NCBI RefSeq assembly: GCF_000003605.2
Contig: NW_003143299.1
Coordinates: 138,565-151,453 of the forward strand
Reading direction: 5' to 3'
Source: Saccoglossus kowalevskii
Lineage: Eukaryota > Hemichordata > Enteropneusta > Harrimaniidae
Length of the DNA stretch: 12,889 nt
The position numbers and the translations under genes are program-made. This document shows, piece after piece, positions 1 through 8,473 of the stretch (its first letter is position 1; each line of letters starts with the position of its first letter). Below the pieces are notes generated by a model that saw nothing but the letters and a program-made list of their open reading frames with translations, was not told the DNA's origin and made no database searches.

Positions 1-524
1 TAGTCCCCACAAGTCATCCTATTCATACCCACATCATATCCTATTAGTCCCCACAAGCCATCCTATTTATAGCCACATCATATCCCATTAGTCCCCACAA
101 ACCATCCAATTCATACATACATCATATCCCATTAGTTCCCACAAACCATCCTATTCATACCCACATCATATCCCATTAGTCCCCACAAGCCATCCTATTT
201 ATAGCCACATCATATCCCATTAGTCCCCACAAGTCATCCTATTCATGGCCACATCATACCCCATCAGTCCCCACAAGCCATCCTATTCATACCCACATCA
301 TGTCCCATCAGTCCCCACAAGTCATCCTATTCATGGCCACATCATGTCCCATTAGTCCCCACAAGTCATCCTATTCATACCCACATCATATTCCATTAGT
401 CCCCACAGGCCATCCTATTCATACCCACATCATATCCTATTAGTCCCCACAAACCATCCTATTTATACCCACATCATATCCCATTCGCCCCAAACCATCC
501 TATTATTACCCACATTATATCCAT
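1..524. repeat. 44-bp tandem repeat (minisatellite), 11 full units plus a degenerate 40-bp end unit
   Basis: Eleven head-to-tail units of exactly 44 bp start at 1, 45, 89, 133, 177, 221, 265, 309, 353, 397 and 441. A decayed 40-bp twelfth unit covers 485-524. Each unit begins TAGTCCCCACAA (CAGTCCCC in units 7 and 8) and ends with a version of CATCATATCCCAT. Units differ at a few positions, for example ATTCATACCC, ATTCATGGCC or ATTTATAGCC. The array begins at the window edge, so its true length is unknown. Because 44 is not a multiple of 3 and all frames hit stops, it does not encode a repeated peptide. No function is evident. Low drift inside the array and a decayed right-hand edge fit a locally homogenised minisatellite or short satellite block. 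Confidence 0.97.
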
Positions 525-1780
525 AAGTTAATTTTCATATTTTGTTCAAATCTCAAATCTAGAGTTTATTCATCATATTTTAAGTTCACATTTTAAAATC
601 ATTCATTTCAGCAACACAACCCATTTTAAAATTTCTCTTTGATACTTTCTCTTACAGAAATGCGATATCAATTTCACACATGTGATTTTTCTGTCAACAA
701 TTGTGAATTAAGATTCAATACCAATCTCTGCAGTTTGTGCAACAAGATAATACATGCACACTTAGATAGGAACAAATAGCCCATTCATGCTGGGCATGGA
801 AAACCTGTTATTTAAAGAAGTAGAGTGATGGATACTTCGACACTTTGTGGAATGAAAATGAAAACTCATGAATTCACAACAAACGACTTTATTTTCCAAT
901 GAGTCAAAATAAAATGCTGATAGATTAAAACAACTATAAGAAACAAATACATAGAAAATCTATGTCAACAATTATAACAACTGAAATACACTGAATAATG
1001 TTAAAGCATACCAAAGACTACCGCCTCTAAACAATAGAAGACAGGACAATAAAAATAATAAATAGAACTTTTTTAAAAATAATAATATGATCGACTGATC
1101 GTATATAAACTGAGGGCTCAAAACATGTTATGGTATAATTTTGATTGAAGATCTGAATTGATTGAAGAATAAATATTTTTTAAAGTAGGCAACCGATACT
1201 GGATACAAACAAATACATATCATATAAGTTATTGATATATATTGGTATGAATAGATCAAGGGTATCGTGTAGAGTTAATACATTTTTTTATTTTATTTTA
1301 TATTCCCAACATATATAAATTTCTCGTCAATTACCCAACAATGCAGCATGTCCTTTTAATTTTGGGAGCAATGACCAAAACACACAAATAATGTGATATC
1401 GGGTATAATATTGTAAGAAACAAATTTATTTCAGCCTTTCCACTCCCTATACAAACACAAGATATTAATCATTTTTGTAGTGTTTTTTTTTTCAACCTAG
1501 CAAACTCTAGCCCAACCCTTTTTCAATGAAGTGATGATGGAATTCTATTGTTTCTGTGTTACACAGACATACTTGCTGTACTTACTTGTACAGGCTTAAC
1601 ACACCCAATTCCACAATATCTAACCAGTATGTGATGTCAAATCAAATCACTGGCACATGACATTTCATAGAATAAATATGCAAATAGACTGAGGATTTAA
1701 AATTGAATGGAAATTTAAAAACAATTTCAGACAGAATATATACAATAGAATTGATCTCAAGCATTTATACATAACTGATA
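525..1780. other. A+T-rich non-coding stretch
   Basis: No gene, RNA gene or complete mobile element is seen here. The region is rich in A/T runs, for example a T tract near 1481-1490. One short plus-strand open frame begins after the acceptor-like TTTCTCTTACAG near 647-658 and contains several Cys and His codons. It has no convincing exon partner, so it is not called. Confidence 0.5.
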
Positions 1781-1992
1781 TAACCCTTTGAGTGGCTTTT
1801 TCATGCTCACGTTTACATTTTTTCCCTTAATTCAGTCTCAATTTTGCACCAAACTGACTAAATACAATATTGTTTCTAGTTTTTTAATCAACAAATTAAA
1901 AATTGTTGTCAATATCTTTTGTTGAACAGAGTAGACTATGGAAGGAACTATTTTGTGAATGACTGATGTTGACTTTGACACTCAAGGGGTTA
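1781..1992. mobile_element. Miniature inverted-repeat element, TA target site, no coding capacity
   Basis: The left terminus TAACCCTTTGAGTG (1781-1794) is matched by CACTCAAGGGGTTA (1979-1992). As reverse complements they agree at 13 of 14 bases. If the outermost TA on each side is the target-site duplication, the element proper is 1783-1990, about 208 bp. The interior is A+T-rich with no open frame. It contains a small perfect stem, TTTTTAAT/ATTAAAAA, around the spacer CAACAA. Size, terminal repeats, lack of coding and TA flanks are typical of non-autonomous elements mobilised by Tc1/mariner-type or similar transposases. The superfamily is inferred from the TA only. Confidence 0.72.
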
Positions 1993-2108
1993 AGAGATAT
2001 ATTTCCAGTTTATGATATTGTTTAAATGTCTCAGTTCTAACCAGTTAGACTAGACTGGACAAATCTGGGGTAGGATTCTGTACATTATAGGAAGTTTATA
2101 TCTATGAA

Positions 2109-2140
2109 ATCAAAGACATTCTTTTTCTAATGTCTTTGAT
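2109..2140. repeat. Perfect 12-bp inverted repeat, 8-nt loop
   Basis: ATCAAAGACATT (2109-2120) and AATGTCTTTGAT (2129-2140) are exact reverse complements separated by CTTTTTCT. It could form a cruciform or an RNA hairpin. The stem is too short for a typical microRNA precursor, and no T-tract context suggests a Pol III terminator. No role is assigned. Confidence 0.85.
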
Positions 2141-3560
2141 GAAATATACAGTTGATAAAACACTGTAAATGGCATATACATGTATTGTCTTCATTTTGAA
2201 CTACTGTATTAGGGCATACTGTTAACACTCAACTAAGATACACATCGTGACTTTTGTGTAACCTGTCGCGCAGATTGGTGTATTTATTGCATGTCATAGA
2301 AATATTGTATTTATCACATTTGAATATCCAACTATTACATTTACGTCATCCATTTATCACATTTGCATCACACACTATGACTACGCTTCTTACTACACAA
2401 TGCTAGAGATCTAATAGACTAATTTTTATTAGATAATTTCTTTTAAGAATGACCTTGCAGACTTGGTAGATCCGAGAAGATAGATGGTGTTATTTGTGAT
2501 TTCCCAGAGTAAGTTTAGATCCCCAGTGGAGTGGTTGAAATACGTGATGCAAATATGCAATGCAAGAAAGATGGAAATGAATGACCCAAATGTAAGCAAC
2601 GGGAGATACGAAAATGATAAATGTGCAAATCCTATACATACTATAAACTGTTATTTTATCGCTATTAATTTTTGCAGTTTGATGATTTAAGAGCATTCAC
2701 TGTGGCTTCACATCTTAATGACCCCAGGAAAATGTTCACTGTGACTTCAATTCCTAATTATAGTAGAACCTTCACTGCTGAAACATTTCACGATTTTGCC
2801 AGACTATCTCTTGCGAAATAAATTGGTTTTCAATGTATATATGACTGATAGTCCCACAGGTGATACAAGACTAAAAACTAGCAAGTTTGTAAGTTTTTAA
2901 ATGCCTCATATTGTAGATGCATTATTATTATTTTCAAAAACAAAACAGTCTTAATCCAAAACTGCACATATTATAACATCTGAACTAATTAGTATCTTAA
3001 AAATAATGCTTTGGTATCATGGCATAAGTATAGTAATGGTAATGTATCATAAATAAAAGGAACTCCTGTTGTTTTGTTTTTTTATTATTCTGTTATAATA
3101 CTAAAGCTTTCATTTCATTCCCATAACAAAACAGAAAAGAAGCCTATGGATACCAATGAAGTATGAAATCACTTTTTCAAATTATTTTATATCCCATTTA
3201 TATTTACATTATATCTAAAATAAATACAGATTTTGTGACTTTTAATGCGTACAAAGAGAGGGATTTTTAAGTTTTATCAAGATGATCTTAAATGTACTTC
3301 AAGTGAAACAATATAAACAATATAACGTGATGTGATATGCTCATATTTCAAGAATACAGTGTATATAGTTATATACATGTATGTAGTTTTCAGAGTGATA
3401 ATTTGCATAAAATTGTAATTAAAAGCAGTTTTCAAATGATCTCTTATTTTTCACACCATGAAAACAGCTGAATTACTTTCAGCTTCAACAGAGAAGTACT
3501 GCTTTTGCACATCACCAATGAAAGAGCACTAAAACCAAATAAGCAGCCTCTCGGCTGAGA
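2141..3560. other. A+T-rich non-coding stretch
   Basis: There is no supported gene. Around 2310-2367 the phrase TTTATCACATTTG occurs twice, with a related CTATTACATTTACG between, giving a weak period of about 20 bp. A plus-strand exon-like segment (2461-2508) is discussed among the findings. The rest is A/T-rich sequence with scattered homopolymer runs. Confidence 0.5.
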
Positions 3561-3893
3561 TAGCTCCACTGAGCAATGCACATTTCAGTTAGAGAATTGA
3601 AGATATTATCACGGAATTAACAAATATTAGATCGGTCCACTTAATGTACCTATCAAAGCAATCGGGGAAAAATGTCACTTTTTACTAAAAATGCCAAAAA
3701 TATTCATCTAAATGAGAGACTTGAAGAGATCATCATGAAATGAACAAATCTGAAAGAGGTCTACCCAAGGTACAAATACATGTACATCAAGTATCAAAGC
3801 AATCAGACTTGTAGTTTTCAAGAAAAAGTTGAAAAAGTAAAAAGTTGATGCAGACAACGACGGTCAATCACTCATATGACGATAGCGGAGCTA
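3561..3893. mobile_element. Probable dispersed non-autonomous element with internal tandem duplication
   Basis: The ends carry short inverted termini: TAGCTCCACT at 3561-3570 and AGCGGAGCTA at 3884-3893, which match at 9 of 10 when one is reverse-complemented. Inside, a module of about 80-90 bp is present twice about 124 bp apart. Copy A is 3591-3668 and copy B is about 3715-3800. Both start AGAGA(A/C)TTGAAGA, share GAACAAAT or TAACAAAT-like middles and GGTC(C/T)AC, and end in TATCAAAGCAATC. Copy B has an extra stretch containing TACATGTAC. The right part (GACAACGACGG then GATAGCGGAGCT) is richer in CpG than its surroundings. No tRNA-like A/B boxes and no coding frame were seen, so whether it is a MITE or SINE-like is open. 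Exact boundaries and target-site duplication are uncertain. Confidence 0.5.
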
Positions 3894-3917
3894 AAATATG
3901 CATTATTTGGACATAGG

Positions 3918-3991
3918 AAATATGATTTAGTTTGACCATAGACTTGTGTGTCATTTACATAGGCACATATGCTACTAATACAGCAAATAGT
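3918..3991 (+). repeat. Diverged dispersed repeat, copy 1
   Basis: This stretch shares an ordered series of blocks with 10291-10385: AAATATGANTTAG, then TTTGACCATAGAC, then TGTCATT, then CATATGCTACTAAT (CATGTGCTACTAAT in the other copy). Copy 1 lacks a spacer present in copy 2 between the first two blocks. The same order and strand make a common origin likely. It begins only 25 bp after the element ending at 3893, so it may be part of a larger nested repeat. Confidence 0.5.
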
Positions 3992-4211
3992 AACTATCAC
4001 TGCCATTCTAATTATGTTATGAAATCCACTGATTCTAAGCAAACACCAATTTCATACAGTACAAGAAACAGAAGAAGAGATGTTTACCTAGGAATTTATC
4101 CAGGATTGAAGTCATTGGCATTTCACCTTGAATATACAGCACAGAAAGTTATACTTCTGTGGGGTATGGACATACACTGCTATGGAAAACCTTTGCAATG
4201 ACCATTGTTGC

Positions 4212-4405
4212 AACTTTAGCATTGTGAGATGGCCTATACATATGTCTGGAAGCTCCAGCATTGCAGAAATCTGGGCTATGTATGCCTGGAAACTCCCGCA
4301 TTGTGGAGATCTGACTTATGCATGCCGGGAAACTGGCCTATGCATGCCTGGAAACCCCAGCATTGTGGAGATCTGGCCTATGCATGCCTGGAAACTGCAT
4401 GTTTG
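4212..4405. repeat. 40-bp minisatellite, about four to five units, one with an 18-bp deletion
   Basis: Units occupy 4252-4291, 4292-4331, 4332-4353 (short, 22 bp) and 4354-4393. A degraded unit precedes them at about 4212-4251 and a partial one follows. Each full unit runs approximately AC(T/C)CC(C/A)GCATTG(T/C)GGAGAT, then CTGGCCTATGCATGC, then CTGGAA. The short unit lacks the GCATTGTGGAGAT half. Copies become less similar leftward, with a faint relative near 4180-4200. Open frames of 64-94 codons cross the array on the plus strand. The 40-bp period rotates the frame each unit, so the same peptide fragments recur in different frames, which argues against coding. Confidence 0.88.
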
Positions 4406-5152
4406 GATGTAATAGTTGTGTAATACTATTAACATTCCATAGAATATGACTCCACAGAGAGAAATTAAGTTCTGCTCAATTAGCTCCCCCCACTGCGTTT
4501 CCCCCCACAATTAGTTATAACTGTAAGAACGTATTTGCCAAACATTCATCCATTGTAGCATAGCATGTTATAAAAGCACTGTTAACGAATAAGTGGAATT
4601 CCATACATTCTAGTAATACATGCACAACCAACCCACCCACTGGAAGTATAGCTGTCTGTCTAGGAAAGTTAATTAAGAAAGGTTTTCCAAAAAGCAAAGG
4701 GGTGCCCCAGTTTGACATTTCTCTCTTGAATTTTTCACCACCATTTTCCAATTATGAGACATTCCAGAGTGGTCTTTACACTGCTCTCATTAAAAATACA
4801 AACAGGTGAAGTAGCCATACAATACAATGCAATACTAGTATATACAAGAGACAATTTCAATTTTCCCTTTATATTTAAACTGAATACACTGTTTAAATTT
4901 AAATTGTTCCATTTATGAGACAGCCATGAAAAATTTCCTGTTAAATTTAGTACTTTTGAGATAAATTCACAACTTTTACAAAGCATTTTAACAGTTGTAC
5001 AACTTATTGCTGTGTTAAATATTTTTTGAAATAAGTGACTACAACAGTCCACATGTTTTAGTCTGAATGTCAACATTCAGAACAGATAAAAAAAAAATCA
5101 CACCTACCATAATATGATTCAGAAAGTATTCACAAAATTGAAGTTAACTTAC
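4406..5152. other. Non-coding stretch with paired C6 tracts and a long minus-strand open frame
   Basis: At 4477-4514 a CAATTAG heptamer and a CCCCCCAC octamer each occur twice in nested order. The longest ATG-initiated open frame of the window lies on the minus strand at 4735-5076 (113 codons). It is lysine-, leucine- and cysteine-rich, has no recognisable domain, and its length is near chance for this A+T content, so it is not called as a gene. A minus-strand acceptor-like tract (T-rich, ending GACATTCAG) lies near 5065-5095, just downstream of the exon candidate at 5153-5199. If used in phase, a stop codon follows after seven codons, so this interval could be the 3' end of a transcript. Confidence 0.35.
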
Positions 5153-5199
5153 AAAGAAATATACATCTTGAGTCATTGCACATGTTTTTGAATACCCCA
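5153..5199 (-). CDS. Candidate small internal exon (unrecognised protein)
   Basis: Read on the minus strand, a run of 12 T and then ATGGAGAG precedes the segment, and a consensus donor GTAAGT follows directly at 5152. The 47-nt segment enters in phase 1 and leaves in phase 0. It encodes 15 full codons, GYSKTCAMTQDVYFF. Its incoming phase matches the outgoing phase of the candidate exon at 5610-5739, giving an intron of 410 nt. The acceptor AG is a few bases beyond the T tract, and another AG two bases earlier gives a frame that stops quickly. I recognise no domain. Short exon-like segments with a good donor also arise by chance, so support is modest. Confidence 0.2.
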
Positions 5200-5609
5200 C
5201 TCTCCATAAAAAAAAAAAATCAATTTATTTTGGTAGTAATGACATTATATAGATTGTATCTGTGGTAAAAGGATATAAAGCACATAACCACCACTGGACA
5301 TCTATCATATTACTATACAATTGGCTGCAGCTGTCACACCCACAGATAAGATGGATAAAGTGATTCCAGGGAAAAGATGGACGTGCTGTGCTAAGTGTGA
5401 AACTCATTTTAACACACAATTGACTGGCCTCCTATATAAATGTTGCAGCTGTAAGGTCAAAATCCATATGTTTTCAATGGAATAAATGCTTTCATTAGGG
5501 TTTGTAAAAATGGTACAGCCTTTTTTAGATTTAGCAGACAAACTCTAAATGACTAGTAATTTCACATGATCGTTCCAAGACTGAGTTTTTTTTTGTCCTC
5601 AGTACTTAC

Positions 5610-5739
5610 CATCAGATAGGGATGTAGATGAGAAATCTAATCGACTGTGAATCTTGCGCAAACGTGGAAAGAATGAAATAGGCATGGGAAGAAGTGCATG
5701 GGCAGATTTCAAACCACAAGAGACGAATGTGGAAACATT
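5610..5739 (-). CDS. Candidate internal exon (unrecognised protein)
   Basis: On the minus strand the segment ends GATG|GTAAGT, a textbook donor at 5609-5604. It is open for 43 codons from the acceptor-like AAATCAG just above 5739. The frame stays open further upstream to about 5800, so the acceptor choice is uncertain. The peptide includes LKSAHALLPMPISFFPRLRK and then a Ser-rich tail (FSSTSLSD). It has more CpG (ATCGAC, TTGCGC, AACGTG, GACGAA) than neighbouring DNA, which can mark coding constraint. It enters in phase 0 and leaves in phase 1, compatible with 5153-5199. An overlapping 79-codon minus-strand frame stops just before the donor and is treated as a shadow. No family is recognised. 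Confidence 0.27.
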
Positions 5740-6491
5740 CTGATTTATATACACTTAATAAATGGGATACAATGAGAGAAGATTCCTGGAGGGTTTTACT
5801 GATGCAAAACCACTTTAGTAAAAGTGTAAATGAAACGAGAGACAGTAACAAATTTTACTTTCTCAAAGAGATATTTCCTCCAATATAAATGCAATAAACA
5901 TTCTAATAGTCAGGATTATTATTTAATATTTAAATTTGGCAGGGTATATAAGGGGGTCATCAAGCACAGGTAGTTAGCAAATGAAGAATAAAGAAGACCA
6001 CTGAAAATAAAAATACAGGCAGTATATTGACAGTGGGCACAGGCAGCTGTAATCTAGTTATGTTGCAATGAATTCACTGCACACCACACAAACTACTGAG
6101 GTAAACAGTTCCTAAAACCTGCGTTCAGGAACTGATGCTTGATTGACATGTCAGCAGTAGGAATTCAGCACTACAAAAGTGGAAAAAACAAGGTGACAAT
6201 CACATCCTTTCCAAACAGCTGACTGGTGTCATTAGTCCCTCCCCCCAAATTATTTCATACCGCCCAGGAAGTTGTAAATAATACATCTCATACAGTCTGT
6301 ATAGATGTTACAGTTTTCTACATGATTCTCTTGCTAATAGTTTCACTTCAGTTCCACAAAGCCACAGACATGGCTTGCAGCTGCATTACAGTGACAATAG
6401 TTAAAAGCAGCAGAACATCACAAGAGCTGGATTTCTGGATACATTCATGGATCATTCCATTCCTGATGCAGGGTAGTGTAAGAGGGATTAC
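5740..6491. other. Non-coding stretch
   Basis: There is no supported gene. A TATATAAG box occurs at 5945-5952 on the plus strand but is not followed by an open frame. Overlapping open frames of 112 codons (plus) and 65 codons (minus) cross 6226-6564. Only the minus-strand part at 6492-6552 has splice-like ends. Confidence 0.4.
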
Positions 6492-6552
6492 CACATCAGT
6501 ATCATGTCTCCAAGGCCATATTCCAACTGTTCCAATCTGTTCCATAAAATAC
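6492..6552 (-). CDS. Weak candidate exon (unrecognised protein)
   Basis: On the minus strand a pyrimidine-rich acceptor, TGTTTATTCATTTAG, abuts 6552. The 61-nt segment ends GATGTG|GTAATC, a poor donor. In the phase-2 frame it reads YFMEQIGTVGIWPWRHDTDV and leaves in phase 0. Those phases fit between candidates 9558-9688 (leaves phase 2) and 5610-5739 (enters phase 0). A second frame over the same bases is also open, so the reading is ambiguous. Nothing about the peptide identifies a family. Confidence 0.13.
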
Positions 6553-6966
6553 CTAAATGAATAAACATACGCAGAATATAAATAATTCCAGTACCGGTTT
6601 GAAAGATATTTGCAAAGAACAAACAGGTGTATACAGATTTGGTATGCAGATTGAAAGATTTCCTTGCCTGAGGAATTGAGATTGGTTACATTTCCAAAAC
6701 AATTTGACTAAAAATGTCAGAAACAGTGACTGCTTACGAATTATGAGGAAGCAATTCATTTTAAACAAAAACCAAGTGAGGGACTTCTTAGGGAATGATG
6801 TAATCATATTAAACTTCATATGTGGATATGTTGGTGATCACACTTTGATATAATAATTGACGGAAAAATTAAATTCCTTGATTTTCACGCAAATGAGATG
6901 AATCATGCAAATCCCACAATGCACATGAGTGTATCATTTAAATAATCACAGTAACAACAACCTGCT

Positions 6967-7010
6967 TGCATTAACCATGGATGTACTCCTAGTACATCCA
7001 TGCATTAACC
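6967..7010. repeat. Perfect 12-bp hairpin flanked by 10-bp direct repeats
   Basis: CATGGATGTACT (6976-6987) and AGTACATCCATG (6991-7002) are exact reverse complements around a 3-nt loop, CCT. The same site is bracketed by TGCATTAACC at 6967-6976 and 7001-7010. The direct repeats overlap the stem ends by one or two bases. This arrangement is what a template-switch or fold-back replication error would leave. It could also act as a cruciform or RNA hairpin. Confidence 0.9.
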
Positions 7011-7412
7011 AACCCCACTGAAGCGTTTACTTTTTTTCTAGTCACAAATGGAGAAGTTAGAAAGTGGGATCACGAAGAACAGAATGTACTGGCTTGAACC
7101 TAATTTAAATCACTGGAGAACCTCTACCCTGCATTTGCTTTCATAGAAGCACATGCATTTCAGTACAAATTGTAAATGCCCTCAGAAGGCAATCAACAAA
7201 ACAAATAACAGTTTTTGTAGGTGATTATTAAATAAACACTAAAGATAAAAGGTTGGATAAGTGGTCAAGAAAATTGTGCTCACCAAAACAGAAACTAAAA
7301 GCTTGTTATAACAAGGACAGTGAAAAATACATGTATTATCTAGTGTCTTTGGTTATAAAGACTGAGCAAAATTTTCAATTGAAACAGATTAAGGGTTGAC
7401 CATTTAAAACCA

Positions 7413-7423
7413 GGGGGGGGGGG
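7413..7423 (+). repeat. Homopolymer run of 11 G
   Basis: An uninterrupted run of 11 G follows ACCA in otherwise A+T-rich sequence. Single long G tracts are uncommon in such DNA. It may be a mutational mononucleotide repeat or an error-prone spot in sequencing, so its exact length should be treated cautiously. Confidence 0.9.
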
Positions 7424-7803
7424 TCTTTGCCTACCACCAGAAACAAATGTAGAAGCAATGAGTAATGTCTGTTGGGAAAACACAGAACATGAAACTGTTG
7501 TACACATGTCATACTTTTAAGTCTGACATTTTCAGAGGGAATTAATTAAACAATTTGAACATATGGCCATCCATGTCTAATTTATTCAATTATCAGTGTA
7601 CATGTAGTCAAGATGTAAAGCTGGCATTTCAATGTCTACTGATTGGGTTCATCTGTATACTGTAGTGCATGGGGTGATTAGATTTGCTGGTAAAGTAATG
7701 ACTGTAACTAATGAAATAAGATTTTATCAATCCAATTCAACTGAAGGTCACTTTTACAGTGACAGGTGGAGCCTTCAAATATTGTCAAGGTAAGTCCTAG
7801 AGA

Positions 7804-7833
7804 CAACTTATGTCAGGACAATGACATAAGATG
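7804..7833. repeat. Inverted repeat, 11 of 12 bp, 6-nt loop
   Basis: CAACTTATGTCA (7804-7815) pairs with TGACATAAGATG (7822-7833) with one mismatch around GGACAA. The inner 9 bp are perfect. It lies 14 bp after a plus-strand GTAAGT-like site at 7790. No known structured RNA is recognised. Confidence 0.8.
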
Positions 7834-8362
7834 GGTTACCAAATTGAGAAAAAATATTTTAGACAAATACACACAAATATTTATTCTCATACTAGTTCAT
7901 AATATCTGGGATATTGTTTTGAATTTCATGTAGAAGGAAACATGATGAAAATGTAGGTGGTCACTACATTTATATATTTATATTTTACTGCCAAACAAAA
8001 ATAACCCAGTATTTTATTCAAAGAACCATATGTGGTTATTTTGGCTGGCTGGCTACCAGCCTGTTTCTACATTACTGGTTATAAAACAACAATAATTTAG
8101 AAATACATTTTGTCAGTTTACAGAATTATTAAGCAATGATACATTGTAAGAACTATGATGACACAAGATGGCATTAACTTGATGTGTATTTAAAAATGCA
8201 CAAGGTAAACTATTTAGTTTGCAGTACTAATTTAATGTAATTGGTCCTTCAGTCCAAATCAACGTTGTCCATTCCTATAAGCATAATGGTATCACCCAGA
8301 TAAAATATGAAATATTGATAGTGTCTATTTCTACATTAAGACAGCTAATGAAAAGCTTTAGT

Positions 8363-8446
8363 GAATCATCTATTAAGAAAACTGACTTTTATTAGGTGCC
8401 TCTACATAAACCCTCAAGGTATTATCAAGATCATTGCGATTAAAAC
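8363..8446 (+). repeat. Possible diverged relative of the repeated module at 3591-3800
   Basis: The order of short matches follows copy B of the element at 3561-3893: AATCATC, then an A-rich middle, then CTCTACATAAACC, CAAGGTA and ATCAAGATCATTGCGATTA. Copy B has GATCATC, GGTCTACCC, CAAGGTA and ATCAAGTATCAAAGCAATCA. Identity is low and gaps are needed, so common origin is plausible but not proven. It lies directly upstream of the fold-back element at 8474. Confidence 0.3.
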
Positions 8447-8473
8447 AGAGCGGAATTACGTCCTGTTTTTTAA

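Larger units (their letters stand above)
6553..7803. other. Non-coding stretch with a hairpin and a G tract
   Basis: No gene is supported. The interval contains the 12-bp perfect hairpin at 6976-7002 and an 11-base G run at 7413-7423. It also has two exon-like microsegments flanked by good splice signals (7434-7467 minus, 7760-7789 plus), which are discussed elsewhere and not called. Confidence 0.45.

Noticed and set aside
1-524. CRISPR array
   Set aside because: Units are contiguous 44-bp tandem copies with no unique spacers, in a eukaryote-like context.
659-802. Cys/His-rich plus-strand frame after an acceptor-like TTTCTCTTACAG
   Set aside because: It is a 47-codon frame with irregular Cys/His spacing that fits no zinc-finger pattern, and it has no exon partner.
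1580-1645. Minus-strand exon ending CTGTACAA|GTAAGT
   Set aside because: The donor is good and one frame is briefly open, but the only usable acceptor is weak and in-frame stops lie just upstream.
4735-5076. 113-codon minus-strand open frame as a gene
   Set aside because: The length is near chance for this base composition over two strands. There is no domain, signal peptide or conserved motif, and the ATG has no supporting context. It may lie in transcript or intron sequence.
5945-5952. TATATAAG box as a core promoter
   Set aside because: No open frame or exon signal starts downstream, and such boxes are expected by chance in A+T-rich DNA.
6226-6564. 112-codon plus-strand open frame as a gene
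   Set aside because: It overlaps an open frame on the other strand, has a mixed composition with no family signature, and no splice or promoter context.
7343-7368. microRNA of the miR-9 type
   Set aside because: TCTTTGGTTAT matches the start of the known microRNA, but the next bases diverge and the local stem is only 6 bp, too short for a precursor.
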